From contig CM049322.1 in assembly GCA_026874595.1 (NCBI GenBank), positions 28,523,340-28,587,339 on the forward strand: a stretch of DNA of 64,000 nucleotides. The letters run 5' to 3'. The notes below the pieces were generated by a model. That model was not told where the DNA came from. It saw only the letters and a list, made by a program, of their open reading frames with translations, and searched no databases. This stretch comes from Sipunculus nudus. Taxonomy: Eukaryota; Annelida; Sipuncula; Golfingiida; Sipunculidae. The position numbers were made by a program, and so were the translations under genes. Position 1 is the first letter of the stretch, and each line of letters begins with the position of its first letter. This document shows positions 12,612 through 23,574 of this stretch, piece after piece.

Positions 12612-12700
12612 CGCGTTTCTTGTTAAATTGTTATATGTTGTCGATGTCATGATTGTAGATATATTTATGTCACATACCCTCATATTGTTCTCGTGCTTTT

Positions 12701-13107
12701 ATGTCACTTGTATTTGTTGTATCTCATATTTTAAATTGTAGCAGAACCTCATTGAAAAACAACACTTGCAAAAAGAGCCATCCTGTCGAAAATTATTGAA
12801 ATAATTAAATAAATAAATACATATGTACCTTTAATAATGTTTATATGTTTATATACATCCCCATTGATGGTACTTTTTTTGTATCAAGGTATCAAAATAT
12901 CATTAATGGACACATGAAAACGCCAATATCAACACACCATTTCCGTTGTGTACATTTTAGAACAATCTAAAAAAATATGGATAAAGTATTGGTGATGATA
13001 TGCCAACCGTTATTCCACAGCATTTATTCTAACAATATAATATAATAAAGTTGTTAAATGACAGTCAGAGAAAGGGTGAATGACTATTTATCTGTTGCAC
13101 AATAAGA
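12701..13107. other. AT-rich spacer between satellites
   Basis: No gene or repeat seen apart from a short AAATAAATAAATA tract near 12,805. Confidence 0.6.
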
Positions 13108-15612
13108 ATCATGATCAATAATTCCTATCATGATCAATAATATACCTATCATGATCAATAATTCCTATCATGATCAACAATATACCTATCATGATCAATA
13201 ATTCCTATCATGATCAACAATATACCTAACATGATCAACAATATACCTAAAATGATCAATAATTCCTATCATAATCAACAATATACCTATCATGATCAAT
13301 AATACCTATCATGATCAACAATATACCTATCATGATCAATAATTCCTATCATGATCAACAATATACCTATCATGATCAATAATTCCTATTATGATCAATA
13401 GTATACCTACCATGATCAACAGGATCTATCATGATCAACAATATACCTATCATGATCAATAATTCCTATCATAATCAATAGTATACCTACCATGATCAGT
13501 AATACCTATTATGATCAATAATACCTATCATGATCAACAATATACCTACCATGATCAATATTATACCTACCACGATCAATAATGCCTACCATGATCAATA
13601 ATACTTAACATGAACAATAATACCTATCATGATCAATAATACCTATCAAAATCAACAATATACCTATCATGATCAATAATTCCTATTATGATAAATAATA
13701 TACCTATCATAATCAATAATACCTATCATGATCAATAATTCCTATCATGATCAACAATATACCTATCATGATCAATAATTCCTATCATGATCAACAATAT
13801 ACCTATCATGATCAATAATACCTATCATGATCAGCAATATACCTATCATGATCAATAATATACCTGTCATGATCATTAATTCCTATCATGATCAATAATT
13901 CCTATCATGATTAACAATATATCTACCATGATCAATAATATACCTACCACGATCAATAATACTTAACATGATCAATTATACCTTTCATGATCATCTATTC
14001 CTATCATGATCAATAATATACCTATCATGATCAAAAATACCTATCATGATCAACAATAGACCTATCATGATCAATAATTCCTATCGTGTTCAACAATATA
14101 CCTATCATGATCAATGATACCTATCATGATCAGCAATACCTATCATGATCAATAAAATGCCTGTCATGATCAATAATTCCTATCATGATCAACAATATAC
14201 CTATCATGATCAATAATTCCTATCATGATCAACAATATACCTATCATGATCAATAATACCTATCATGATCAACAATAGACCTATCATGATCAATAATTCC
14301 TATCATAATCAACAATATACCTATCATGATCAATAATTCCTATCATGATCAATTAATCCTATCATGATCAATAATATACCTATCATGATCAGCAATACCT
14401 ATCATGATCAGCAATATACCTATCATGATCAATAATATACCTGTCATGATCATTAATTCCTATCATGATCAATAATTCCTATCATGATTAACAATATATC
14501 TACCATGATCAATAATATACCTACCACGATCAATAATACTTAACATGATCAATTATACCTTTCATGATCATCTATTCCTATCATGATCAATAATATACCT
14601 ATCATGATCAATAATACCTATCATGATCAACAATAGACCTATCATGATCAATAATTCCTATCATGATCAACAATATACCTATCATGATCAATAATTCCTA
14701 TCGTGATCAACAATATACCTATCATGATCAATGATACCTATCATGATCAGCAATACCTATCATGATCAATAAAATGCCTGTCATGATCAATAATTCCTAT
14801 CATGATCAACAATATACCTATCATGATCAATAATTCCTATCATGATCAACAATATACCTATCATGATCAATAATACCTCTCATGATCAATAATTCCTATC
14901 ATAATCAACAATATACCTATCATGATCAATAATTCCTATCATGATCAATTAATCCTATCATGATCAATAATATACCTATCATGATCAGCAATACCTATCA
15001 TGATCAGCAATATACCTATCATGATCAATAATATACCTGTCATGATCATTAATTCCTATCATGATCAATAATTCCTATCATGATTAACAATATATCTACC
15101 ATGATCAATAATATACCTACCACGATCAATAATACTTAACATGATCAATTATACCTTTCATGATCATCTATTCCTATCATGATCAATAATATACCTATCA
15201 TGATCAATAATACCTATCATGATCAACAATAGACCTATCATGATCAATAATTCCTATCATGATCAACAATATACCTATCATGATCAATGATGCCTATCAT
15301 GATCAGCAATAGCTGTCATGATCAATAAAATGCCTGTCATGATCAATAATTCCTATCATGATCAACAATATACCTTTCATGATCAATAATTCCTATCATG
15401 ATCAACAATATACCTATCATGATCAATAATACCTCTCATGATCAATAATTCCTATCATAATCAACAATATACCTATCATGATCAATAATTCCTATCATGA
15501 TCAATTATTCCTATCATGATCAATAATATACCTATCATGATCAGCAATACCTATCATGATCAATAATATACCTATCATAATGATCAATAATACCTATCAT
15601 TATCAACAGTCC
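13108..15612. repeat. About 20-bp palindromic satellite (TGATCA core)
   Basis: Roughly 125 units of 19-21 bp alternate between two main types, CTATCATGATCAATAATTC and CTATCATGATCAACAATATAC. Each intact unit contains ATCATGAT and TGATCA, overlapping self-complementary octamer and hexamer, so the array is rich in potential cruciform arms. Edges fade within one or two units. Strand composition is A-rich, opposite in sense to the two larger satellites. Confidence 0.96.
13830..15190. repeat. Higher-order repeat of about 577-596 bp in the palindromic array
   Basis: A distinctive run of variant units (TGATCATTAATTCC, TGATTAACAATATATC, CCACGATCAATAATAC, TTTCATGATCATCTATTCC) occurs three times. Its GATCATTAAT marker is at about 13,871, 14,448 and 15,044, giving periods of 577 and 596 bp. 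This indicates recent multi-unit duplication. Confidence 0.85.
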
Positions 15613-16467
15613 TCTCTCTGAAAAGCTTCGTTTTTGCATATAAAATATCGTGCAGTATTCAATCCACTGAAACTGATGTATATACATATCTCAAGATACA
15701 CTGTGAACATGTAAAACTTTAGCTCTCCAAGAAATCTCAAGTCACAAGCTTTTCTTTAGTCAGTGTTTCAGCAGTCTTTTTACGTGTCATATATTTTAAA
15801 TAAATATAAACCCATCATTGTCAAGTCACTAAGAGTATCTTTCAGTAGCATAAATGAACCCTCTGACAAGTGCAAATCAGAATTTATAGAAGTGTTATAT
15901 ATTGCTGTATTATAATATTATAAGTAACGGTGACTTCAATTTTGAGATTTTTTTTACTTACAACAACTTGATTAGCTTTATACTTTACGGATATCAGCAA
16001 TGAAACTGAGCGTTTTCCCCTTGGGTCACTGTTTTCTTTTAAATGTTCACTGCCTCAGTTTCACAGTATCTGTATTTGTTAAGATTGGTTGTGATGTATG
16101 ATGTTGTAAGGGGCCTTGTTTGGAATAATTAGTATATATTCTGTGGTTGGTGTTTATTTGTTTTTAAACTCGGCTGTTGTGCGATGCTGCATGGTAACCA
16201 TGGTATCTCTGTGCTGCGGAACTGGACTCCGTTTAATCCCCCTGATGACAGCGTGTAGCCGGATGATGGATTGTGACCGATGTTGTCATGATGGATGTGT
16301 TACTTCTGTTAATTGTGTCTGTGTCTATAGCCAGGGCAAATAGGTTGACAAATAAGTACATTGTCAAAGTTAGCATTTAGCTTTTAATACGCCCGTCTAA
16401 GTCGGGTGGTTTTATGGCATGGGCAGAGTCCGCCCGTCAGATAGCATCAGTCTCGCCAAGATAACCA
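15613..16467. other. Non-repeat AT-rich DNA
   Basis: No recognisable gene. A 75-codon plus-strand frame (16,116-16,343) has no family resemblance and no supporting context. I treat it as chance. Confidence 0.55.
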
Positions 16468-16640
16468 ACCAGGGATTTGATGAATTTTCATAACAATGAA
16501 CAATCACTGTAAATACTTCCCAATATAACATCTTTGCCTGAATTCGATTCTCGGCAATATCCATGCATATCTTATGAGGTCAGAGTTCATCAGACTTTGT
16601 TGCGCCGTGAAGAATTACCAGGGATTTGATGAATTTTCAT
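16468..16640. repeat. Direct repeat, two copies 149 bp apart
   Basis: ACCAGGGATTTGATGAATTT (continuing TCAT) occurs at 16,468-16,491 and 16,617-16,640. Both are followed by similar sequence (CACTGTAA-TA-TT-CCAATA-AA), indicating an old local duplication. Confidence 0.75.
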
Positions 16641-16700
16641 GAAACTCACTGTAATTATTTACCAATAAAATCTACATCTGTTTAATTTTATGGTATTAAG

Positions 16701-16776
16701 ATTGATCTGTCCGAAACGTCCTCCCTTGCAAGAAGGCTTGTGCACAACGTCCTAGTCCGGAATGTCCTAGTCCGTC
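16701..16776 (-). repeat. GTCCGAAA-type dispersed motif, left inverted copy
   Basis: ATTGATCTGTCCGAAACGTC is followed by CGTCCTAGTCCGGAATGTCC, a loose internal reiteration of 'tagtccg-aatgtcc'. An inverted relative lies at 18,981-19,006. It could be the terminus of a decayed transposon. Confidence 0.4.
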
Positions 16777-17094
16777 TACCAATCAATATACATGCTTACA
16801 GTTTACCTGACGAGTTCACATTATTGTTGATTATCCAAGTAAAGATCTTGTTGGCTGGGGACCATATGAATATTACACCATGCATCAAAGATGCAGTCTG
16901 GTCCACACCATCTTATAATGCAAATCAGAGTCCTTGAAGTTCAGTCCAACCAGTCACATTGTCAAAGTCATTTGGAAACCGAATCCAGGTCCGAATCCCA
17001 GCCCACTGCAAAGCAATTTAAAATGAAAAGTTCAGATGCTCATGAATACATTTTTAAGTTAGTTCTCACATGCTTTTACTATAATTGCTAATTT

Positions 17095-17220
17095 AGAGCG
17101 AGTTGTAGTTGCCCGTCCATAGCCGATGGTTTTCTCTGGGTTCTCCGGTTTCCTCCATCTCTACAGTCTACCGAACGCCACAATCTGAGTCGTGGAGAGT
17201 GCTGCGATTAGATATAATAA
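17095..17220 (+). mobile_element. Relic resembling the 3' part of a mollusc-type SINE
   Basis: The string CTGGGTTCTCCGGTTTCCTC (about 17,137-17,156), followed by a CTACAGTCTACCG stretch, a GTCGTGGAGAGTGCTGCGAT block and TTAGATATAATAA, resembles a dispersed repeat I recall from mollusc genomic sequences. The 5' promoter boxes are not visible. The assignment is from memory and tentative. Confidence 0.4.
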
Positions 17221-17727
17221 CTACTTGTACAATTCGTGTAAAATAAATAAGTTTAAAATTAGCTCAAGTTGCTCAGCCAAAGCGTTATCATTTTGAAATA
17301 TGCCTTTATAGTATGAGACATTTTTTTTTTTATTTTGGACCGGAGATGGACTCGGCCTGATTGCTCGTGTCCGTACCTCTGGCTCAGAGTCGGAGTACAA
17401 GCCTGAGTTCAGGACCTTCCGGTCAAAGTCCAAATCCTTAAAAAAGTGGCCTCGAGTCCTACGTCACTACCGTGCATAGATATGATTAAAGATGGCTGAC
17501 TCGATTGTTATGATGGTCAGGACAAATGAATCCTCAGATGTTACTTAATTCTGTTAGATGTACCAGTCGAACATACATTTCTGATAATACGAGACTGTCT
17601 CCTGTTGAGAACACTGTCAACATGGTCCCTCTTCTTTTGGATTGACCTCACTTTCTGTGGCGCGTTGCTTTGTGTACATCTTACAAAATTTAATTTGTAT
17701 TTGTTTCCATACTTAAAATTGTGACTT
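17221..17727. other. Non-repeat DNA
   Basis: Nothing recognisable. Short minus-strand frames at 17,221-17,433 and 17,541-17,738 have no family resemblance. Confidence 0.5.
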
Positions 17728-17925
17728 GATCCTTTCAAATAATTCTGCGGTTAATTGCTTGTCTGTTTACTTGTTCTTTTAGATAATTCGGGCGGTTAAT
17801 TGCTTGTCCGTTTTTCTTGATCCTTTCAAATAGCCTTGGCGGTTAATTGCTTGTCTGTTTACGTGATCCTTTCAAATAGCCCGGGCGTTTAATTAATTGT
17901 CTGTTTTACGTGATCCTTTCAATTA
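17728..17925. repeat. 46-bp minisatellite (four units plus a partial)
   Basis: Units start at 17,728, 17,773, 17,819, 17,865 and 17,912. Each carries GATCCTTTCAAATA and GGCGGTTAATTGCTTGTC with substitutions. The second unit is the most diverged. Confidence 0.9.
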
Positions 17926-18980
17926 CATTTGATTTCCGTATTTATATTTTTGTATAAGCCCGTATTTATATATAAACGGTGTACAAGGGTTGTATTTGTT
18001 ATGGATGCAAGGCTCAGTCTCCAGGGTGTTCCCTGACCTGTCTCGCAATGTTCAGCATTTTATTTGTAACACAGCGCTCTCTATTTCCATTGCATTCCTT
18101 TTTATATAAAATGTGTATAATACATTATTGTAATAGTTAAAAAATCATTTGGGCATATTCATACGTAAACCAACTCAAAAAGGGTTCTTTAACGCAGGTA
18201 CTAGCCATTGCTGGCCATTTTTCTGGTATTCTTAACATCGCTTACATTTTGCAGTTTTGTTGTTTATATGTCAAATGATATCCATATTTTTCAGTTTTTA
18301 TTCATATTTCTCCGCTTAAAACTGTCATACCGATCACTGAAAGTGGGGGCATGTTATTAACACAAAGGGGTTCGTTCCAGAAACTTAAGCGGTTCTTGTG
18401 ACTCGTACGTTCGGTAGATGGCAGCACGTAAACAGGGTCTGTTCCGCGGCGTACTTTTTTTTTGCAAAGTGAGGCCCACCCATAAGTTATCGTGCGCTCA
18501 TTCAATTATTTTTCGTATCTTAATGGATTGGTGAATGGTTCTGTTGTTTTACTCGATCATACCCGTTCCATTCATTCAGGGAATCGGAATTCTGAGGGGA
18601 TGTGCAATACGGTCAATTATATAATAAATGATAGAACATGGCGACATATCAACCAAGCCAGAACGCTTTTAAGATTTAGATGGTACCAACTTCATGATTC
18701 ATGCATTATCATGCTTGCTACATTATGCCTTTCTTTCTTTTTAAAGGATAGGTTCACGACCTGTCTATGGCACTGTCTATTGAATTTGGGACAAGGTAAA
18801 CACACGAAAAAAAATTATGTTATTATTAAATCGTCCGAATTTCAGGTTTTACATGCATTGGCCATGAGAAATCACACATTGATGAGGACATCAAATAGAA
18901 TCTCCGAAGTTGGGCTGGTCCTCCCGAGATTTCACCGTATGTTTTTGGGGCGGTGGGGACCTTCTACTAGAACCTTTTTG
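17926..18980. other. Non-repeat DNA
   Basis: No recognisable gene. A 169-codon plus-strand frame at 18,492-19,001 starts from a plausible ATG. It shows no domain, signal peptide or repeat pattern, and its end overlaps the dispersed GTCCGAAA motif. I do not support it as a gene. Confidence 0.5.
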
Positions 18981-19006
18981 GACAGGGACTTTTCGGACTA
19001 GTTAAT
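18981..19006 (+). repeat. GTCCGAAA-type dispersed motif, right inverted copy
   Basis: GGGACTTTTCGGACTAGTTA is in inverted orientation to 16,701-16,725, with about 16 of 21 positions matching. It may mark the right end of a decayed 2.3-kb element, or be an independent copy of the same repeat. Confidence 0.35.
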
Positions 19007-20009
19007 TAAAAGAATATATTGATTATAAACATATGTATTATATTAATCAAGTGTAAAAACTGACGTCAATAAGCAAGTATTTTGGCATATGTATCATCTT
19101 AAAATCTTCTCGTCAACCTAGAGCTAAGTTATTCTCCAGGTAATATATAAATACAAATTGCTCAGAAGTTAGCATTATTGTACTGACCCACGAGTACAAA
19201 CAAGTACCCGAGTCAAATTTTAATCCCCGGTCAGACTACAATACGGTCAACTGGTCATAACCTGTCCACTGGACAGGTCCCTTATTGACGGTGGAAGGAA
19301 TTTCCAGTTATATATTATACGTTTTCTTATTGTACCGTAGTATTGGTGTGTTCGTTTTTATATAAATCACTGGGGGGGGGGGGGGGGGGGGCAGTGTGTT
19401 GATCCTACTTTTTCGTGGCTTTGTTGTCCTTAATTGTGTACCTTGATTGTGATGTTGGAGCTTGGTTTAAACATTCTCCACACAGGGTTTTCTGTGACTA
19501 TCATCGATAAACCTCCTGCAGACGATCATGCACACAACACGCTTATACGCCAAAATCGGTTTGGTGCACATTGGAATTGTCAATTACAACAACTGAGTCA
19601 ATTGAGCAAATATAGAGCATGCATTGACAACATAATCTCTAAATATATCAATTAAATTAATATTATTCTCTGTTTTGTTTGAAATTTCTTAAAACCCGGG
19701 GAACTACATTGCGGCGCGATATCGGTGACGTGGGGATGGAAATGTATACAAACACACATCACGTGCATCCCTGTTTAAACGGTGTTTGGTTAATGGACGT
19801 GATACTTGGGTGACGTCCGGATCCAACTCGGAACACCTCGCCTCATGTTCGGGTGGTCACGGTAGAATACGAATTCAGCCAAGAAGTTCCGAGTGGTACC
19901 GGTCCATGTGGTCCGCAATGTTTGTATACAGTGGTTGCCTCGTGTGCACAAGCAATGGCGGTGTCCTACCGTTGTCTGAATAGATCTTGCCCCTGCGCGG
20001 AGGTTAAGG
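19007..20009. other. Non-repeat DNA before the 91-bp array
   Basis: Apart from the poly-G tract at 19,372-19,391, no gene or repeat is recognised. Confidence 0.5.
19372..19391. repeat. Poly-G homopolymer (20 G) with inverted flanks
   Basis: Twenty G residues lie between CACT and CAGTG. With the first G of the tract the flanks read CACTG...CAGTG, a short inverted repeat around the tract. Confidence 0.95.
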
Positions 20010-20285
20010 TTTACAGTGATTTCGTGGTGTATATTGTTGTTAATGTTTGGAGCTTAGGTTTGCTCTATTTCCGCTGGGTACATTACTGTTCTTCTTTCAT
20101 TGTCCTCTATGTTTAGGCCTATTCGTGTTGATGTATAGGGCTGTGCTCTGTTTCCGTTGGGTACATTGTTGTTAATGTCTGGAGCTTGCATTTGCTCTGT
20201 TTTCGTCGTGTTGATTTTGGAGCATTCTACCCTTTTTTCGTCTTGTGCATTCGGCCTACTATTGTTCTTATATTGTCCGTTCTGA
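20010..20285. repeat. Degenerate left border of the 91-bp satellite
   Basis: Diverged pieces such as TTTGCTCTATTTCCGCTG, GGAGCTTGCATTTGCTCTG and TTTTCGTCGTGTTGATTTTG resemble the monomer without full units. They grade into canonical monomers at about 20,286. Confidence 0.75.
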
Positions 20286-20579
20286 TGTGTTTTTGCTCTG
20301 TTTTCGTTGAGTTGCTGTTAGGGCGTTCTGATATGTCTTCGTCGTATTCATTACTGTTGTTCTTATGTCGTCCTATCTGCTGTTTGCTCTGTTTTCGTTG
20401 AGTTGCTATTAGAGCGTTCTGATATGTTTTCGTCGTATTCATTACTGTTGTTCTAATGTCATCCTCTCTGCTGTTTGCTCTGTTTTCGTTGAGTTGCTGT
20501 TAGAGCGTTCTGATATGTTTTCGTCGTACTCATAACTGTTGTTCTAATGTCATCCTCTCTGCTGTTTGCTCTGTTTTCG

Positions 20580-22800
20580 CTGAGTTGCTGTTAGAGCCTT
20601 CTGATATGTTTTCGTCGTACTCATTACTGTTGTTCTAATGTCATCCTCTCTGCTGTTTGCTCTGTTTTCGTTGAGTTGCTTTTAGAGCATTCTGATATAT
20701 TTTCATCGTACTCATAACTGTTGTTCTTATGTCATCCTCTCTGCTGTTTGCTCTGTTTTCGCTGAGTTGCTGTTAGAGCGTTCTGATATGTTTTCGTCGT
20801 ACTCATAACTGTTGTTCTAATGTCATCCTCTCTGCTGTTTGCTCTGTTTTCGTTGAGTTGCTTTTAGAGCGTTCTGATATATTTTCATCGTACTCATAAC
20901 TGTTGTTCTTATGTCATCCTCTCTGCTGTTTGCTCTGTTTTCGTTGAGTTGCTGTTAGAGCTTTCTGATATGTTTTCATCGTACTCATAACTGTTGTTCT
21001 AATGTCATCCTCTCTGCTGTTTGCTCTGTTTTCGTTGAGTTGCTTTTAGAGCGTTCTGATATATTTTCATCGTACTCATAACTGTTGTTCTAATGTCATC
21101 CTCTCTGCTGTTTGCTCTGTTTTCGTTGAGTTGCTGTTAGAGCGTTCTGATATGTTTTCGTCGTACTCATTACTGTTGTTCTAATGTCATCCTCTCTGCT
21201 GTTTGCTCTGTTTTCGCTGAGTTGCTGTTAGAGCCTTCTGATATGTTTTCGTCGTACTCATAACTGTTGTTCTAATGTCATCCTCTCTGCTCTTTGCTCT
21301 GTTTTCGTTGAGTTGCTTTTAGAGCGTTCTGATATATTTTCATCGTACTCATAACTGTTGTTCTTATGTCATCCTCTCTGCTGTTTGCTCTGTTTTCGTT
21401 GAGTTGCTGTTAGAGCGTTCTGATATGTTTTCGTCGTATTCATTACTGTTGTTCTTATGTCGTCCTATCTGCTGTTTGCTCTGTTTTCGTTGAGTTGCTA
21501 TTAGAGCGTTCTGATATGTTTTCGTCGTATTCATTGCTGTTGTTCTAATGTCATCCTCTCTGCTGTTTGCTCTGTTTTCGTTGAGTTGCTGTTAGAGCGT
21601 TCTGATATGTTTTCGTCGTACTCATAACGGTTGTTCTAATGTCATCCTCTCTGCTGTTTGCTCTGTTTTCGCTGAGTTGCTGTTAGAGCCTTCTGATATG
21701 TTTTCGTCGTACTCATAACTGTTGTTCTAATGTCATCCTCTCTGCTGTTTGCTCTGTTTTCGCTGAGTTGCTGTTAGAGCCTTCTGATATGTTTTCGTCG
21801 TACTCATTACTGTTGTTCTAATGTCATCCTCTCTGCTGTTTGCTCTGTTTTCGTTGAGTTGCTTTTAGAGCATTCTGATATATTTTCATCGTACTCATAA
21901 CTGTTGTTCTTATGTCATCCTCTCTGCTGTTTGCTCTGTTTTCGCTGAGTTGCTGTTAGAGCGTTCTGATATATTTTCATCGTACTCATAACTGTTGTTC
22001 TTATGTCATCCTCTCTGCTGTTTGCTCTGTTTTCGTTGAGTTGCTGTTAGAGCTTTCTGATATGTTTTCATCGTACTCATAACTGTTGTTCTAATGTCAT
22101 CCTCTCTGCTGTTTGCTCTGTTTTCGTTGAGTTGCTTTTAGAGCGTTCTGATATATTTTCATCGTACTCATAACTGTTGTTCTAATGTCATCCTCTCTGC
22201 TGTTTGCTCTGTTTTCGTTGAGTTGCTGTTAGAGCGTTCTGATATGTTTTCGTCGTACTCATTACTGTTGTTCTAATGTCATCCTCTCTGCTGTTTGCTC
22301 TGTTTTCGCTGAGTTGCTGTTAGAGCCTTCTGATATGTTTTCGTCGTACTCATAACTGTTGTTCTAATGTCATCCTCTCTGCTCTTTGCTCTGTTTTCGT
22401 TGAGTTGCTTTTAGAGCGTTCTGATATATTTTCATCGTACTCATAACTGTTGTTCTTATGTCATCCTCTCTGCTGTTTGCTCTGTTTTCGTTGAGTTGCT
22501 GTTAGAGCGTTCTGATATGTTTTCGTCGTATTCATTACTGTTGTTCTTATGTCGTCCTATCTGCTGTTTGCTCTGTTTTCGTTGAGTTGCTATTAGAGCG
22601 TTCTGATATGTTTTCGTCGTATTCATTGCTGTTGTTCTAATGTCATCCTCTCTGCTGTTTGCTCTGTTTTCGTTGAGTTGCTGTTAGAGCGTTCTGATAT
22701 GTTTTCGTCGTACTCATAACGGTTGTTCTAATGTCATCCTCTCTGCTGTTTGCTCTGTTTTCGCTGAGTTGCTGTTAGAGCCTTCTGATATGTTTTCGTC
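20580..22800. repeat. 1,092-bp higher-order duplication (12 monomers) in the 91-bp array
   Basis: The rare variant CTCATAACGG occurs at 21,621 and 22,713, and GCTCTTTGCTCT at about 21,289 and 22,381. Both pairs are 1,092 bp apart, exactly 12 x 91. Monomer-type order is shared between the two copies. The outer boundaries are approximate. Confidence 0.85.
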
Positions 22801-23574
22801 GTACTCATAACTGTTGTTCTAATGTCATCCTCTCTGCTGTTTGCTCTGTTTTCGTTGAGTTGCTTTTAGAGCGTTCTGATATATTTTCATCGTACTCATA
22901 ACTGTTGTTCTTATGTCATCCTCTCTGCTGTTTGCTCTGTTTTCGTTGAGTTGCTTTTAGAGCGTTCTGATATGTTTTCGTCGTTTTCATAACTGTTGTT
23001 CTAATGTCATCCTCTCTGCTGTTTGCTCTGTTTTCGTTGAGTTGCTGTTAGAGCGTTCTGATATGTTTTCGTCGTACTCATAACTGTTGTTCTAATGTCA
23101 TCCCCTCTGCTGTTTGCTCTGTTTTCGTTGAGTTGCTGTTAGAGCGTTCAGATATATTTTCGTCGTATTCATGACTGTTGTTCTAATGTCATCCTATCTG
23201 CTGTTTGCTCTGTTTTCGTTGAGTTGCTGTTAGAGCGTTCTGATATATTTTCGTCGTACTCATAACTGTTGTTCTAATGTCGTCCTCTCTGCTGTTTGCT
23301 CTGTTTTCGTTGAGTTGCTGTTAGAGCGTTCTGATATGTTTTCGTCGTATTCATTACTGTTGTTCTAATGTCATCCTCTCTGCTGTTTGCTCTGTTTTCG
23401 CTGAGTTGCTGTTAGAGCCTTCTGATATGTTTTCGTCGTATTCATAACTGTTGTTCTAATGTCATCCTCTTTGCTGTTTGCTCTGTTTTCGTTGAGTTGC
23501 TGTAAGAGCGTTCTGATATGTTTTCGTCGTACTCATAACTGTTGTTCTAATGTCATCCTTTCTGCTGTTTGCTC

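Larger units (their letters stand above)
11806..12700. repeat. Ancient scattered copies of the 54-bp satellite
   Basis: Fragments such as TATTCATTGTCATGTTTCTC (about 11,811), TTGTCATGTTTGTAGTCACA (about 12,000), TTGTAGCTATAATCAATATC (about 12,056) and CGTTTCTTGTTAAATTGTTA (about 12,614) keep the order of the satellite with heavy decay. They show that the array once reached at least 2.5 kb further right. Confidence 0.75.

Noticed and set aside
13108-15612. CRISPR array
   Set aside because: Units abut without unique spacers, the surrounding DNA is eukaryotic and there are no cas genes. It is an ordinary tandem satellite.
16540-16570. tRNA-like B box (TTCGATTC)
   Set aside because: No A box or cloverleaf could be formed around it.
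18492-19001. 169-codon plus-strand frame as a host gene
   Set aside because: No recognisable family, no splice or promoter evidence, and it runs into a dispersed repeat motif.
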